From the NCBI RefSeq assembly GCF_005845215.1, contig NZ_SPHO01000006.1:1-64000 (forward strand): a DNA stretch of 64,000 nucleotides, given 5' to 3'. Positions within the stretch are counted from its first letter, which is position 1, and every line of letters begins with the position of its first letter. The DNA is from Clostridium sp. 1001271st1 H5. GTDB taxonomy: Bacteria; Bacillota; Clostridia; Lachnospirales; Lachnospiraceae. The translations under genes and the position numbers were made by a program. Below, piece after piece: positions 24,211 through 32,802 of this stretch. The notes under the pieces are model-generated. The model saw only the letters and a program-made list of their open reading frames with translations. It searched no databases and had not been told where the DNA came from.

Positions 24211-24443
24211 GTTATCGGTTTAGGCAGTGGTAGACCCTACATGGTTCGAATCCATGCACTTAGCTAATACATTTCCTATTTTTGTTTTCCTTGTTATCGC
24301 AAGTTTATTTCTATCATTTAGCGATTCACTTAAAGGAGTGAGGCCAATGTATAATGTTATTTCAGCCTTTTTTACTGTATTAGTATCTTTTAGTATTAGC
24401 TGGGTCGTTGGCAATGGTATGCCAGTCTGCCTAAGCCGATAAC
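24211..24443 (+). ncRNA. Structured transcript with fully paired 5' and 3' ends
   Basis: GTTATCGGTTTAGGCAG at the start pairs along its whole length (one G-U) with CTGCCTAAGCCGATAAC at 24,427-24,443. A 5-bp stem CATGG/CCATG with a tRNA-like TTCGAAT loop lies at 24,240-24,256. A T-rich tail follows the 3' arm. The RNA contains the 31-codon hydrophobic ORF at 24,347. Long-range end pairing that hides a tiny membrane-toxin frame is typical of type I toxin mRNAs. I do not recognise a known RNA family. Confidence 0.6.
24347..24442 (+). CDS. 31-residue hydrophobic peptide, candidate type I toxin
   Basis: ATG follows AAAGGAGTGAGGCCA. The product MYNVISAFFTVLVSFSISWV... has one membrane span and a short polar tail ending SR. 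The last codons are part of the 3' arm that pairs with the RNA's 5' end. A longer frame in phase from ATG 24,254 would add a second hydrophobic segment (PIFVFLVIASLFLSF). Small size, single span and folded mRNA suggest a toxin or holin-like peptide. This is inference. Confidence 0.55.
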   Translation: MYNVISAFFTVLVSFSISWVVGNGMPVCLSR

Positions 24444-24557
24444 CTTCTTATTTTGTTGACTATCCAATCCACGAATTCCACACTGTTAATTGGCAAGTTG
24501 ACCGCCAGATAAATTCACCTAGGGCTTGATTGGAAAATGGCATCCTTTCTGGTACGT

Positions 24558-24620
24558 CTACATCTGCCTTATCACGTCCTGCCGCAAGGCCTCTATCATA
24601 TCAATCTGTTTCTCAAACAT
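24558..24620 (-). CDS. 20-residue peptide or truncated phage gene
   Basis: GGAGGAGGTTAAGGATT precedes ATG at 24,620. The frame encodes MFEKQIDMIEALRQDVIRQM and then stops. The start overlaps the stop of the upstream ssDNA-binding gene. It may be a real micro-gene, or the beginning of a gene truncated when the neighbouring structured RNA element was inserted. The remaining bases 24,444-24,557 show nothing else I can support. Confidence 0.4.
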   Translation of the reverse strand: MFEKQIDMIEALRQDVIRQM

Positions 24621-25248
24621 AATCCTTAACCTCCTCCAGTCTGCTGATTGAGACCTCATACGCAATCCGTTTCTCACACTCAGTCTCACTTAGTTGCTTC
24701 ACATATTCCCTACTCTGTACCCGGCCCCATGTCCTCACCCTAGTCCCCACCTCAAGACTAGTTACATACCGGGCATTCCGGCCCCAGCTGATGCAAGGTA
24801 TGTAATCAGACTTGCCATACGGCCGGTTGACGGCCAGAAGGATATCCGCTATCTCACGTCCCAGGGGAGTCCTGCGATAAACCGGCGGCTTACAAAGGTA
24901 GCCATCCAGGGATATCTGATTTGTCTTTGTATAATCTGTAAATTCCTCCATGAAACGGACCTCCCGGACAAAAACGGACAGCTCCAGGCGGTTTCTGGCG
25001 CCCTCATGGCGGTTGTAGGAATGGAACTGGCCAATGGCCTCCATCGTATCACCGGAATAATCCCGGTGCACATCCAGCAGACGCTCTGACACCATTAACG
25101 GCAGGGTATCCGCCTGGCCACTGAGCCGCTTCACAGCAGCATCCACCAGATAAAAGCCTTCTCCAAAAGCTTCATGGCTAAAGGTAAATTCCGATACAAT
25201 CCCACCAATTACACTTACTTTGTTGTTTTCAATCATTTTTTCTGACAT
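24613..25248 (-). CDS. Phage single-stranded DNA-binding-type protein (OB fold)
   Basis: The protein has 211 residues. VSVIGGIVSEFTFSHEAFGEGFYLVDAAVKRLSG opens a strand-rich OB-like domain, and a second similar half follows (NQISLDGYLCKPPVYRRTPLGREIADILLAVNRP...DYIPCISWGRNARYVTSLEVGTRVRTWGRVQSRE). The second half is close to primosomal-type SSB domains. It probably coats single-stranded DNA in phage replication beside the canonical SSB at 31.4 kb. Confidence 0.8.
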   Translation of the reverse strand: MSEKMIENNKVSVIGGIVSEFTFSHEAFGEGFYLVDAAVKRLSGQADTLPLMVSERLLDVHRDYSGDTMEAIGQFHSYNRHEGARNRLELSVFVREVRFMEEFTDYTKTNQISLDGYLCKPPVYRRTPLGREIADILLAVNRPYGKSDYIPCISWGRNARYVTSLEVGTRVRTWGRVQSREYVKQLSETECEKRIAYEVSISRLEEVKDYV

Positions 25249-25256
25249 TGTACATC

Positions 25257-27251
25257 CTATCCTTTCTTCACCTTCTGAATCTCTTTCAGTTTCTCAATCA
25301 ATAACCCCCTGTTCGTCTCACAATCCCGGAATAACTTCCCATCCCGCAGCAGATAGTACTCATGCCGGCCGTAGCCATCATAATATTGGGCCTCATAGCT
25401 CCCATCCTTGTACCCACCAAACATCCTTGCGTGGTATACCTTGACCACCATGCTGGTCCCGTCCTCCAGGTCATACCGATAGTACCGCTCTCCGGTCTGT
25501 TTCGTCTCAATCCATAACGGCCACATCTCATATGCATCCACGAAGGCAGCCCGTTGGTCATTGTTCTTAAGCACCGGCAGTTCCGGCTGCTCTGGCTGCG
25601 GCGGCGGATTCACGATGTCATCCAAATCGCACACATAGCTGGCCAGGGCGCAAACCTTTATTTTCAGCCGGCGGATATGGGTGTCGTTTTCGTCCACCCC
25701 GCATCCCAGTCCGGCATTAAGCAGTTTTTTTGCACGTTCCAGTTCATCCCGGGCAATCTGCAGCTCGGTCATGGGTTCCTCCGGGTCCTGGATGTCCTCC
25801 TCCGTTTCTGGAATCTCCGTGAATTCACCATCAATCACGGGTTCCTGGCATTCTGGCATATCGGGGACATCGTTTTCATGTTCAGATGCCTCATCCTCAG
25901 CACTTCCCAAGAGGTTGAGTAATTCCTTTACGTACTTACCCCAGGTCAAGCTCAGAAATGTCTCGCACATATTATCCTGAAAATGAATCCGTTCCGGGCC
26001 GCATTGATAAAAGCCGTACTCCGTTGACCCGCTGTTATGGGGTTCCCCGTGATTGATTATCAGCTCCTGCCTCAGCAGTTTCGCATTCCTGTCATTGACG
26101 GCCTGCGCACACGGCATGGACATGTGATGCTGATAGAAGTCCAGAATACATTCCTCCTGGGAAGGGATGGCTGTTTTCACCTGCTGCACATCCGCAGCAT
26201 CCAGTGATTGACAATCCGGCTCTGCCTTTGGAGGTTCCAGATGTTCCGGGCGCCGCTGTGAACTGTAACATTCCAACTCACAGTCACCGCGCCTGATGCA
26301 TTCCCAGCAGCACATCCGGCTGCAGTCCTCCCCAGTTCCCGGGATGAGCTTATGGGCCTCCTCCAGGGTGCAGTCAAATTCTGGCCGGTGGATGCACTTA
26401 CCGGACTTCTCTAACTGGGTCTGCTCTGTCTTTGGTAGTTCCGGCTCAGGCTCTGGTTCTTCATCCTGCGGGGCCGGCTCTGGCTTTATTCTGTGTCGGA
26501 ATTGGTATTCTTCCTCCAGACGGGTATTTTCTACGTCGAATACGGTCCGTCCCAAATCCGTGTAAAAAACTGTAACGTCCTGTCGTTTAAGAACTTTGTA
26601 TGATAGTCCAAAAGCAGTAACTTCACACTCTTTTTCGGGTCTAGCATATCCGGCATCCAGGTATGCTCCTACAACCGCGGCAATAGTAGCTCCATAAGCA
26701 TTGTCTATCGTTCTGTTTCCAGCAGTGAAATGTATTACTTCCGGCTCTTTTTCAGCTCCTTCATCCAGTTGTGATGTTACAACTTTTTCTCTCAGCTCTC
26801 CCTCATGTTCCTTCAGCTCCGGTTGTAATGTCACAACTTCCTTTTCCAGCTGAGGTTCCGGCTTCCGAATAGCCTGCAGCTGCTTCACTGTCATATCCGG
26901 ATTGGCCAGAGTCCGCTGTTCTTCGGTCAGATACGCCAGTTCTACCAGTTGTGAGACACTGTAATCCCTATACCCTTCCGCCAGGACGGGGCTGTTCCCG
27001 TCCTTACTCAGCTGGTCATTGACCTTGATGCATCGGCTGGCCCATCCTTTATCGCGGTCGTATTTGTCACGGACGAATTCCTCAAAATTCTTATATCCAG
27101 CCTCCTGGAAGAGTTTTCTGTCCCGGATGGCCTTTAGGTAAAACCCAACCGCTATGTAGTTCCTGACTGATGACCGCATGTTGGTCTCTATGCCGTCCAT
27201 GGCCTGCTCGAGGGTCATGTCACGTTCATACCACTGCATTACTTCATCCAT
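25257..27251 (-). CDS. Large early phage protein with ParB-like N-terminus and Cys-rich centre
   Basis: From ATG 27,251 (after GGAGGGGAAGCCA) the protein has 664 residues. Residues 1-130 resemble DNA-binding phage proteins (RNYIAVGFYLKAIRDRKLFQEAGYKNFEEFVRDKY). The middle has a Cys cluster (about 295-340: DCSRMCCWECIRRGDCELEC) that probably binds zinc. Acidic linkers and a C-terminal strand-rich part (YEMWPLWIETKQTGERYYRYDLEDGTSMVVKVY) complete it. The exact function is unknown; a replication or regulatory role follows from its neighbours. Confidence 0.6.
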   Translation of the reverse strand: MDEVMQWYERDMTLEQAMDGIETNMRSSVRNYIAVGFYLKAIRDRKLFQEAGYKNFEEFVRDKYDRDKGWASRCIKVNDQLSKDGNSPVLAEGYRDYSVSQLVELAYLTEEQRTLANPDMTVKQLQAIRKPEPQLEKEVVTLQPELKEHEGELREKVVTSQLDEGAEKEPEVIHFTAGNRTIDNAYGATIAAVVGAYLDAGYARPEKECEVTAFGLSYKVLKRQDVTVFYTDLGRTVFDVENTRLEEEYQFRHRIKPEPAPQDEEPEPEPELPKTEQTQLEKSGKCIHRPEFDCTLEEAHKLIPGTGEDCSRMCCWECIRRGDCELECYSSQRRPEHLEPPKAEPDCQSLDAADVQQVKTAIPSQEECILDFYQHHMSMPCAQAVNDRNAKLLRQELIINHGEPHNSGSTEYGFYQCGPERIHFQDNMCETFLSLTWGKYVKELLNLLGSAEDEASEHENDVPDMPECQEPVIDGEFTEIPETEEDIQDPEEPMTELQIARDELERAKKLLNAGLGCGVDENDTHIRRLKIKVCALASYVCDLDDIVNPPPQPEQPELPVLKNNDQRAAFVDAYEMWPLWIETKQTGERYYRYDLEDGTSMVVKVYHARMFGGYKDGSYEAQYYDGYGRHEYYLLRDGKLFRDCETNRGLLIEKLKEIQKVKKG

Positions 27252-27265
27252 TGGCTTCCCCTCCA

Positions 27266-27817
27266 TCAGCACATCGGCTCATACTGCCCCTTCTTATCGT
27301 TCCACCGCACTGCCACCGGCGCCCCACAGTCATAGCAGGTTATGTCAAATTCATCCTCTGTCATATTGGTCAGATACCTGGCCTGTCTTCCGCACTCACA
27401 TCTCATATACAGAGGGACCATACTTTCCATCCTCGTTACGGCCCCACATTCACACCGGTAATGATTCAGCCGCGTCTTGGCACAGAAGCCCCTGGTCTTT
27501 CCACAGGCAGAGCATTTCATGTACAGATATCCTCCATACCCTGCGGAGATAATTTTAGGCGCCGGTTCTTCGTTTTCCTTTTCTGGAACCCCAGTTTCCA
27601 TCACTGTCTCAGCCTCCTGTTTCTTCTGGCCTGGATAGACTTCTCTCACCGGTTCCGGAACCTCTTCTGGTTCCATATCTGCTTCTTCCGCCGGCTTATG
27701 GCTCTTTTCACCAATCAACCACATTAACTCTGCCATCTTGTGGAACGTCATCCGTGCCTGGCCCTCCTCCATGTCCATCACCATACATGCTCCTGGCATT
27801 GATATCCTAACCTTCAT
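27266..27817 (-). CDS. Zinc-ribbon phage protein
   Basis: The protein has 183 residues. An acidic N-terminal half (PAEEADMEPEEVPEPV...) precedes four CxxC/CxC-type pairs between about 100 and 170: KCSACGK, RCECGA, RCECGR and ITCYDCGA. These suggest one or two zinc ribbons. It lies between the large ParB-like gene and a second small zinc-ribbon gene. Nucleic-acid or protein binding is likely; no more can be said. Confidence 0.6.
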   Translation of the reverse strand: MKVRISMPGACMVMDMEEGQARMTFHKMAELMWLIGEKSHKPAEEADMEPEEVPEPVREVYPGQKKQEAETVMETGVPEKENEEPAPKIISAGYGGYLYMKCSACGKTRGFCAKTRLNHYRCECGAVTRMESMVPLYMRCECGRQARYLTNMTEDEFDITCYDCGAPVAVRWNDKKGQYEPMC

Positions 27818-27980
27818 CTTCTCTTCTCCTTCCTACCGGCATGCATCCGAAGTGTATGTGCAGCTCCGTCCGCCGCCTGGTCTTGATATATACATGGTCC
27901 CCGCTTATCTCCTGCCCGCACTGGCTGCAGATGTAGACCGGGGATTTCGGCTGTTTTTTTTCTTTTGCCTTAATCGCCAT
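27807..27980 (-). CDS. Small zinc-finger-like phage protein
   Basis: ATG at 27,980 follows GGAAGGAGCGTC. The product has 57 residues: a lysine-rich N-terminus, then YICSQCGQEISGDHVYIKTRRRTELHIHFGC, a CxxC...HxHxxC metal-binding arrangement. It overlaps both neighbours by 11 bases, as in a compact early operon. Confidence 0.65.
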   Translation of the reverse strand: MAIKAKEKKQPKSPVYICSQCGQEISGDHVYIKTRRRTELHIHFGCMPVGRRREDEG

Positions 27981-28254
27981 GACGCTCCTTCCCATATTTC
28001 TCCCGTTCCCTGTCCTCCAGCTCATCCATGAACCAGTTGACAATCGGCGCCGCCACCGGTTCCTCCTCCATGGTTGGGACAGGGCCTTCCCACTTTCTGA
28101 CCAGGCGTGTGCCATGCCTCAGCTTGATGATATAGGCTTCGCCCTGCAGGATATCCCACTCCATTGAGCCCCTTGATGGAACGTTATCACGCCACTTCAT
28201 CCAAAATTGATTGTAAGTTTCATTAAATATGCTTGATATTTCCTTATTTGTCAT
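27970..28254 (-). CDS. Hypothetical early phage protein
   Basis: ATG at 28,254 follows GGGTGAATTGT; a GTG at 28,263 is less well placed. The product has 94 residues (MTNKEISSIFNETYNQFWMKWRD...), helical at first and acidic at the end. It contains no recognised domain. It is the first gene left of the putative origin region. Confidence 0.6.
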   Translation of the reverse strand: MTNKEISSIFNETYNQFWMKWRDNVPSRGSMEWDILQGEAYIIKLRHGTRLVRKWEGPVPTMEEEPVAAPIVNWFMDELEDREREKYGKERHGD

Positions 28255-28263
28255 ACAATTCAC

Positions 28264-28555
28264 CCTGAGTAACCTTTTTTATGGTTCCCGTAACCATCTG
28301 TTTCGCCTCACTGGATACCGCTCAAACCCTCATAGAATAAGGCTTTATGGACTACGGTAACCAAAGTAACCATATTTTTTAGGTTTCCTTACGCGCGAGG
28401 CATTTTTTATATCAACATGTACATAAAATATTTTTTTCTGTATATAGGTGCGTGTTTTTAGTGGTTCCTTGGTTACTCCCCTTAAATAAGTCTGCAAACC
28501 CGCATAGAACCTAGCTTTTTGCGGTAACCATGTCTTGGTTACTCTATGGTTCCCA
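28264..28555. other. Putative phage replication origin: two repeat clusters around an AT-rich core
   Basis: Two blocks, about 28,279-28,375 and 28,460-28,555, contain repeated GGTTACC/GGTAACCA and GGTTCC elements and share the series CAAACC.CATAGAA....GCTTT. They flank an AT-rich stretch (about 28,400-28,450, including ATATTTTTTT). The region has no convincing gene and lies beside the DUF927 helicase gene. Iterons around an easily melted core are what a phage origin should look like. It is a prediction from repeats only. Confidence 0.5.
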
Positions 28556-30436
28556 TCAGTTGAATGGAAGCCGTTCCTGACTATCATCGTCCACCTTCAC
28601 AAATCCATCCTTATCCGTGTTATCGTTCAGTTTCAGGAAGATACACCGGATTTTATTTCCGTTGAAGCTCTTCACCTTATCCATCCGTTTTCCGTTCCCT
28701 TCCACTTGGATGACGCCTTTCCTGTTCGCCCAAGACAAGAACGATGTACGCGAAAAGCCGCCTTCCTTGCATAGCGCCGTAAAAGCCGTGGTGTAGATGA
28801 TGGCATATCCATTCTCAATCGTGCCCCACTTTTCCACGTTCTCCACCTTGTTATCAAACCTGGCCGGATTCATGGCCACCTTGTCCAGGACGAATTGGTA
28901 ACATCTCTCATTATCAGAAAGTTCATTGCGGTCTATCAGGACCTCCCTGGCCTCATCCAGGCTTATGTAATGGGCATCCTTAAATAGATAATCCGTTGCC
29001 AGTTTGTCAGCTGTCAGAACGATGGACAGGGACAGGCTTTGCTTCTGCATCTTTTCATCATCTGCCAGCTGTCGCAGGAAACCCTGCTGTATTTCTCGGA
29101 TACAGTCCACGCCAATGTTCTTAACGACATCCACAAATTCCTGTCCTGCATAGCCATAATTATGCTTTACCAGTTCTGCAGTGTACCCCGGGTCCTCAAA
29201 CACACGCTCACCGCATTCAATCTCCAGGATGCGGTTGATGGCGCCTCCCTGGGTCACATAAGAGCTTAAAGGCCGTTCCCCATTGGTCAGAATACAGTTC
29301 TTCCAGTGGTTTTCCCGGTTTAATCCCAGTTCCTTATTGGAACGTGTCTTCCCCTTCCCCGAACACAGGTCATAGACCAGACCTTCGAAATTATCCTCTA
29401 TCTTCCGGTTCTTCTTGCTGGAATCATCCAGGATAAGGGGAAGGTTATTCAGCAGGTCACAGATGGCCTCCAGGCCAACCTCTGTTCCCTTGTAGTCTTT
29501 GATATAGGCGCTTTCATCCGGGTCTGCCCATACAGATGCCGCCAGCATCAGGTCCACAGTCTTTCCTCCTTCCGTTTCGCCCCAGAGGTCCACAAAGTAT
29601 GGCAATCCTCCCAGGGGCTGCACCAACACACTGGAAAACGATGCTGCCAACATAAATTTAACTTCCATCCTCCCCCGACTGCGCAGTTGCACTACATGCT
29701 CGTACCACTTATTCCGGTTGCCGGAAGGCCCTATACTCTCCGCTATCTGGCGGAACCGCACATCCCCATCAAACACAATGTCCGTGTCGTAAGGCAGGAA
29801 TCCTCCTCTGACCCAACCCAGTTTCGATGTGGAATACTGCACCGCGATATGTTCCTCATTCGCGTTTTCTACATCGGCCAGATAACGTACCAGATATTTT
29901 GCATTCTCGCTGGTGACTGCAATCCCCCGTCCGGACAGGCTCACAATCTTGTTGGCGGATGTCACCATTGTTTTGGGCACGATGAGTTCATCCCAACGGC
30001 CATTCCTCTTGTAGGCCAGTTTTATCTGCTCCTCACCGGTCTCCAGGTTACGCAGGCGTTCCACTGGCAGAATGGGATGGTAGCAGGCCAGGATGTCCGT
30101 ATATCCCGTGGTGGGATTCCGGAGGAATATACCTCCCTCGCCGGCAATCCACTCCTTGCACTGCATCCGGTTATAGGGTCCTTCAAAATTGGTCCATTGC
30201 TCCAGCGTGCAGGGCTGGCTTTTCTTATCCCGTTCCCGGCGCCGCATCTCCCGCTCCACACGTTTATAGGCCTTGACCAGTTCCTGGAACTTCTTCTTTA
30301 CCCCCAGCTCCCCGGCCCGGTCCTCCAGCGACAGCAGCAGCCTTGACTTGTACAGCTCGTCCTCCTGGTCAAATACCTCTGTCAGCACATCATCCGACAA
30401 TACTGTCTCGGCCGTCAGCTCCTTCAACGGCACCAT
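28556..30436 (-). CDS. DUF927 helicase/primase-type ATPase
   Basis: From ATG 30,436 (after GAGGTGGTAGC) the protein has 626 residues. The central part has ILSGRGIAVTSENAKYLVRYLADV-like DUF927 sequence (VSLSGRGIAVTS) and the P-loop WGETEGGKT near residue 285, followed by LPLILDDSS (Walker B). Such proteins act as the replicative helicase of phages and plasmids beside a separate primase. The zinc-finger gene lies immediately upstream and the putative origin immediately downstream. Confidence 0.85.
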   Translation of the reverse strand: MVPLKELTAETVLSDDVLTEVFDQEDELYKSRLLLSLEDRAGELGVKKKFQELVKAYKRVEREMRRRERDKKSQPCTLEQWTNFEGPYNRMQCKEWIAGEGGIFLRNPTTGYTDILACYHPILPVERLRNLETGEEQIKLAYKRNGRWDELIVPKTMVTSANKIVSLSGRGIAVTSENAKYLVRYLADVENANEEHIAVQYSTSKLGWVRGGFLPYDTDIVFDGDVRFRQIAESIGPSGNRNKWYEHVVQLRSRGRMEVKFMLAASFSSVLVQPLGGLPYFVDLWGETEGGKTVDLMLAASVWADPDESAYIKDYKGTEVGLEAICDLLNNLPLILDDSSKKNRKIEDNFEGLVYDLCSGKGKTRSNKELGLNRENHWKNCILTNGERPLSSYVTQGGAINRILEIECGERVFEDPGYTAELVKHNYGYAGQEFVDVVKNIGVDCIREIQQGFLRQLADDEKMQKQSLSLSIVLTADKLATDYLFKDAHYISLDEAREVLIDRNELSDNERCYQFVLDKVAMNPARFDNKVENVEKWGTIENGYAIIYTTAFTALCKEGGFSRTSFLSWANRKGVIQVEGNGKRMDKVKSFNGNKIRCIFLKLNDNTDKDGFVKVDDDSQERLPFN

Positions 30437-30437
30437 G

Positions 30438-30935
30438 CTACCACCTCGCTTCCAATCCGCATAATCCTGCCTGTACATAGAGCTGGTACTGCAGGGCGTT
30501 ATAACAATCACACCAGACATCACTCAGGGGCTCAGAGCGCTCCATATAGGCCCTGTAGATACTTATAAGCATATTGTTCAGCCTGCGCTTCTCCCGCTCT
30601 CGCTCCGCCTCCTTCTGGCGCATCGCGCGCTGTTTCTGCGCCCGGTAAACCGCCAGCCGGCTGGAAAATGTAGGCTTCTGATATTCCCCGCCAAGGCTCA
30701 TGAATGCCTCCTTGAAGGAGACCTCATCCATCATTATGATAAAATCAAAGATGTCACCATGGGCGCCGCAGGCATGGCAATGAAAGTCACGGTCATACAC
30801 CTTTAAGGATGGCTCCCGGTCACCGCCGTGGAATGGGCAATGGATGAAACCGGCGCGGTTTGGCTGGAAACCATACCGTTCCACCACATCCCTCATGCTG
30901 TAGGCTGCCTTAATCTCCTCACTGGTCATGGCCAT
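30438..30935 (-). CDS. CHC2 zinc-finger (DnaG-type) primase domain protein
   Basis: From ATG 30,935 the protein has 165 residues. HCPFHGGDREPSLKVY...FHCHACGAHGDIFDFIIMMD is the CHC2-type zinc-binding domain of bacterial primases (here H-C-H-C), followed by FKEAFMSLGGEY. No TOPRIM catalytic core is present, so only the template-recognition part is encoded. The neighbouring DUF927 protein probably supplies the polymerase or helicase function. Confidence 0.85.
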   Translation of the reverse strand: MAMTSEEIKAAYSMRDVVERYGFQPNRAGFIHCPFHGGDREPSLKVYDRDFHCHACGAHGDIFDFIIMMDEVSFKEAFMSLGGEYQKPTFSSRLAVYRAQKQRAMRQKEAEREREKRRLNNMLISIYRAYMERSEPLSDVWCDCYNALQYQLYVQAGLCGLEARW

Positions 30936-31428
30936 CACCGCCCAGCAGCTCAATTATCCGTTTACCGGTATCCTTCTTTTCGCAGAACAGGAACCGGCAT
31001 CCATACTTGCGCTGGAAGGTACACAGAATCTTATACAGTTTATCCCCAGTGGTCGCATTGGTCTCCCTTTCTATCCACCGTCCTGTCTTTTGGTCCTGGA
31101 AGCGTTTATGCCGGCGCGGGTTATCCCACCAGATTACGTCCTCCAGACACTCCACCCCCTTGCCATGCTCGCACAGGATAATCATGCTGATTCCGTGCTC
31201 CTGGGCCCTCAGCATCTCATCCCGGAAACGGTTATGTCCCTGGCAGACATTGCTGCAGAGCTCCGTCAGGTTCTGTTTCCTGTCTATAATCAAACGGGGA
31301 TTATCATAGTTCATATAATCCCCGACATATAATTTTGATACGAAATGGTCCACGCCCTGGCGGTCAAACTCCGCCACAATCTTCTGGATGGCGCGGGCCT
31401 TCTCTCGGCTGTCAATCTGTATGTTCAA
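30919..31428 (-). CDS. ERCC4-type nuclease
   Basis: AGAGGTGATTAC precedes TTG at 31,428, the likely start (169 residues); an earlier TTG at 31,446 is inside the preceding gene. IQIDSREK near the start and LYVGDYM...RLIIDRKQNLTELCSNVCQGHNRFRDEM show the ERCC4 nuclease core (GDYM and DRKxxxEL forms of the GDxxx/ERKxxxD motifs). It should cleave branched or single-strand/double-strand junction DNA during phage recombination. Confidence 0.85.
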   Translation of the reverse strand: MNIQIDSREKARAIQKIVAEFDRQGVDHFVSKLYVGDYMNYDNPRLIIDRKQNLTELCSNVCQGHNRFRDEMLRAQEHGISMIILCEHGKGVECLEDVIWWDNPRRHKRFQDQKTGRWIERETNATTGDKLYKILCTFQRKYGCRFLFCEKKDTGKRIIELLGGDGHDQ

Positions 31429-31442
31429 GTAATCACCTCTGG

Positions 31443-31871
31443 TCAATTAAAGGGCAGACCATCATCCTCCACTCCATCCGGGATGTTCATGAAGCCATCA
31501 CCAATGGCACTTGTAGGCGTAGGATGCTGCTGCGGTCCGTCATTTTCTGCAGATGCCCCCTTACTATCCACAAACTCCACATTTTCCACTACTACATTGG
31601 TGGTATAGACCTTGGTCCCCTCCTGGTTAACATAGGAACCGGTCTGGATGCGGCCGGTCAATCCCAGGCGCTGTCCCTTCCGGAACCATTTTTCCAGGAA
31701 TTCGGCCGTCTTTCCGAACGCAACACAAGAAATAAAATCCGCATCATCTCCGCCATCTTTCTTAAACCGCCGGTCTACTGCCAGGGTAAATTTGGCCACG
31801 GTGGAGCCTCCATCTGAATACCTCACTTCCGGGTCCCTGGTCAGCCTTCCTACTAACTGCACACTGTTCAC
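31443..31871 (-). CDS. ssb: Single-stranded DNA-binding protein
   Basis: The protein has 142 residues. MNSVQLVGRLTRDPEVRYSD, VAKFTLAVDRRFKKDG, FISCVAFGKTAEFLEKWFRKGQ and the C-terminal acidic DDGLPFN tail are the classic bacterial SSB pattern. The tail recruits replication partners. It is encoded between ERF and the ERCC4 nuclease with short overlaps. Confidence 0.96.
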   Translation of the reverse strand: MNSVQLVGRLTRDPEVRYSDGGSTVAKFTLAVDRRFKKDGGDDADFISCVAFGKTAEFLEKWFRKGQRLGLTGRIQTGSYVNQEGTKVYTTNVVVENVEFVDSKGASAENDGPQQHPTPTSAIGDGFMNIPDGVEDDGLPFN

Positions 31872-32602
31872 GCTGCCCCCTCCTTATCTGCCTTCTCGTA
31901 CAATTTGAGCTTGTCCATACAGTCCCTGTACTGGTCCACGGTCATCTCCACGATATCTTTAATCTGGTACATCTTAAGAATTTTCTCCATCTTAAGCCCT
32001 TTGGAGCTGTACTTTTCTATCAGGGACGTGATGGACGCAATCATGGCCTTGGTGACCATCCCTGCCCCTGTTGGTGCTGCCTTATCTCCCTCTTCTGCCG
32101 GAGCTGTTGTCTGCCCCGCTCCTACATCCGTTCCCTTACCTGCCTTCGTCTTCCCGGCTGGCTTCGTATTATCCCTGGTTCCCTTTCCGGCTGCCTGGGC
32201 CTTACCGGCAGTATTGTCCTGGTTGTCCGCATCCTTCACGTCGTCAATGCAGAACAGACCATTTAATGCATATTTCCTGGCATAACTGCTGGTGCTCCCT
32301 GTCACCTGTGACACATCCATGCCCTTCTTTTCCTGTTCCTCCCTTGCATAGGCCGTGTTCTCCACTGTCTCGCCGGATTCACAATCCACGAACCGGGCCG
32401 TGGCCCTGATGTAATACCGTTCTCCTATCATGACCAGTTCGTCTCCGACCACCAGCGCTGCCTTGACCTCCTGCAGGAGGGGCTTGGCCGCCTCCTGGAT
32501 GTCCTCACAGTTCCTGTAATGGTAGTTCCCGAACTTGTTGTACTGGTTCTTCGGAGCTTTCAGACCGGACTGGACATGCTGTAGTTTCTCATATACGTTC
32601 AT
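31868..32602 (-). CDS. erf: ERF-family single-strand annealing recombinase
   Basis: The protein has 244 residues. MNVYEKLQHVQSGLKAPKNQYNKFGNYHYRNCEDIQEAAKPLL and VTGSTSSYARKYALNGLFCIDD are characteristic of the ERF superfamily of phage annealing proteins. The C-terminal third (about 135-244) is a low-complexity Ala/Gly/Lys linker plus a helical end. It acts with SSB and the nearby nuclease in recombination-dependent replication and genome circularisation. Confidence 0.93.
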   Translation of the reverse strand: MNVYEKLQHVQSGLKAPKNQYNKFGNYHYRNCEDIQEAAKPLLQEVKAALVVGDELVMIGERYYIRATARFVDCESGETVENTAYAREEQEKKGMDVSQVTGSTSSYARKYALNGLFCIDDVKDADNQDNTAGKAQAAGKGTRDNTKPAGKTKAGKGTDVGAGQTTAPAEEGDKAAPTGAGMVTKAMIASITSLIEKYSSKGLKMEKILKMYQIKDIVEMTVDQYRDCMDKLKLYEKADKEGAA

Positions 32603-32604
32603 GG

Positions 32605-32802
32605 TTAACCCTCCTTGTCATACACGATGCGGTCCAGGCTCTGCATGATGATGAGGCTTGCTATCTGCTTCATGGACAGCTGGCTCTCGTTATATATCTC
32701 AACCAGAGCATTGTATGCCTCCTGTGTGAGCTTGACCACAGGCTGCCCATCCTGGACCGGCTGCCTTTTTCTGGCCGGGATATGTATCTTCCCATCATCC
32801 AT
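32605..32802 (-). CDS. Small RHH-like phage protein
   Basis: The start is ATG 32,802, or 9 bases earlier at 32,811, after AAAGGGGATGC. It encodes 65-68 residues. QPVVKLTQEAYNALVEIYNESQLSMKQIASLIIMQSL has a strand followed by two helices, a ribbon-helix-helix-like pattern with the second helix beginning at SMKQI. It precedes ERF by 2 bases. It may regulate the early operon or bind DNA in recombination. Confidence 0.6.
   Translation of the reverse strand: MDDGKIHIPARKRQPVQDGQPVVKLTQEAYNALVEIYNESQLSMKQIASLIIMQSLDRIVYDKEG

Noticed and set aside
24227..24262. tRNA-like sequence with a good T-arm (CATGG-TTCGAAT-CCATG)
   Set aside because: No anticodon arm, acceptor stem or CCA-side pairing can be built. 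It is better explained as a hairpin of the structured RNA.
28345..28587. 80-codon minus-strand frame in the putative origin region
   Set aside because: It crosses the repeats and AT-rich core, overlaps the helicase 3' end, and has no ribosome site or recognisable sequence.
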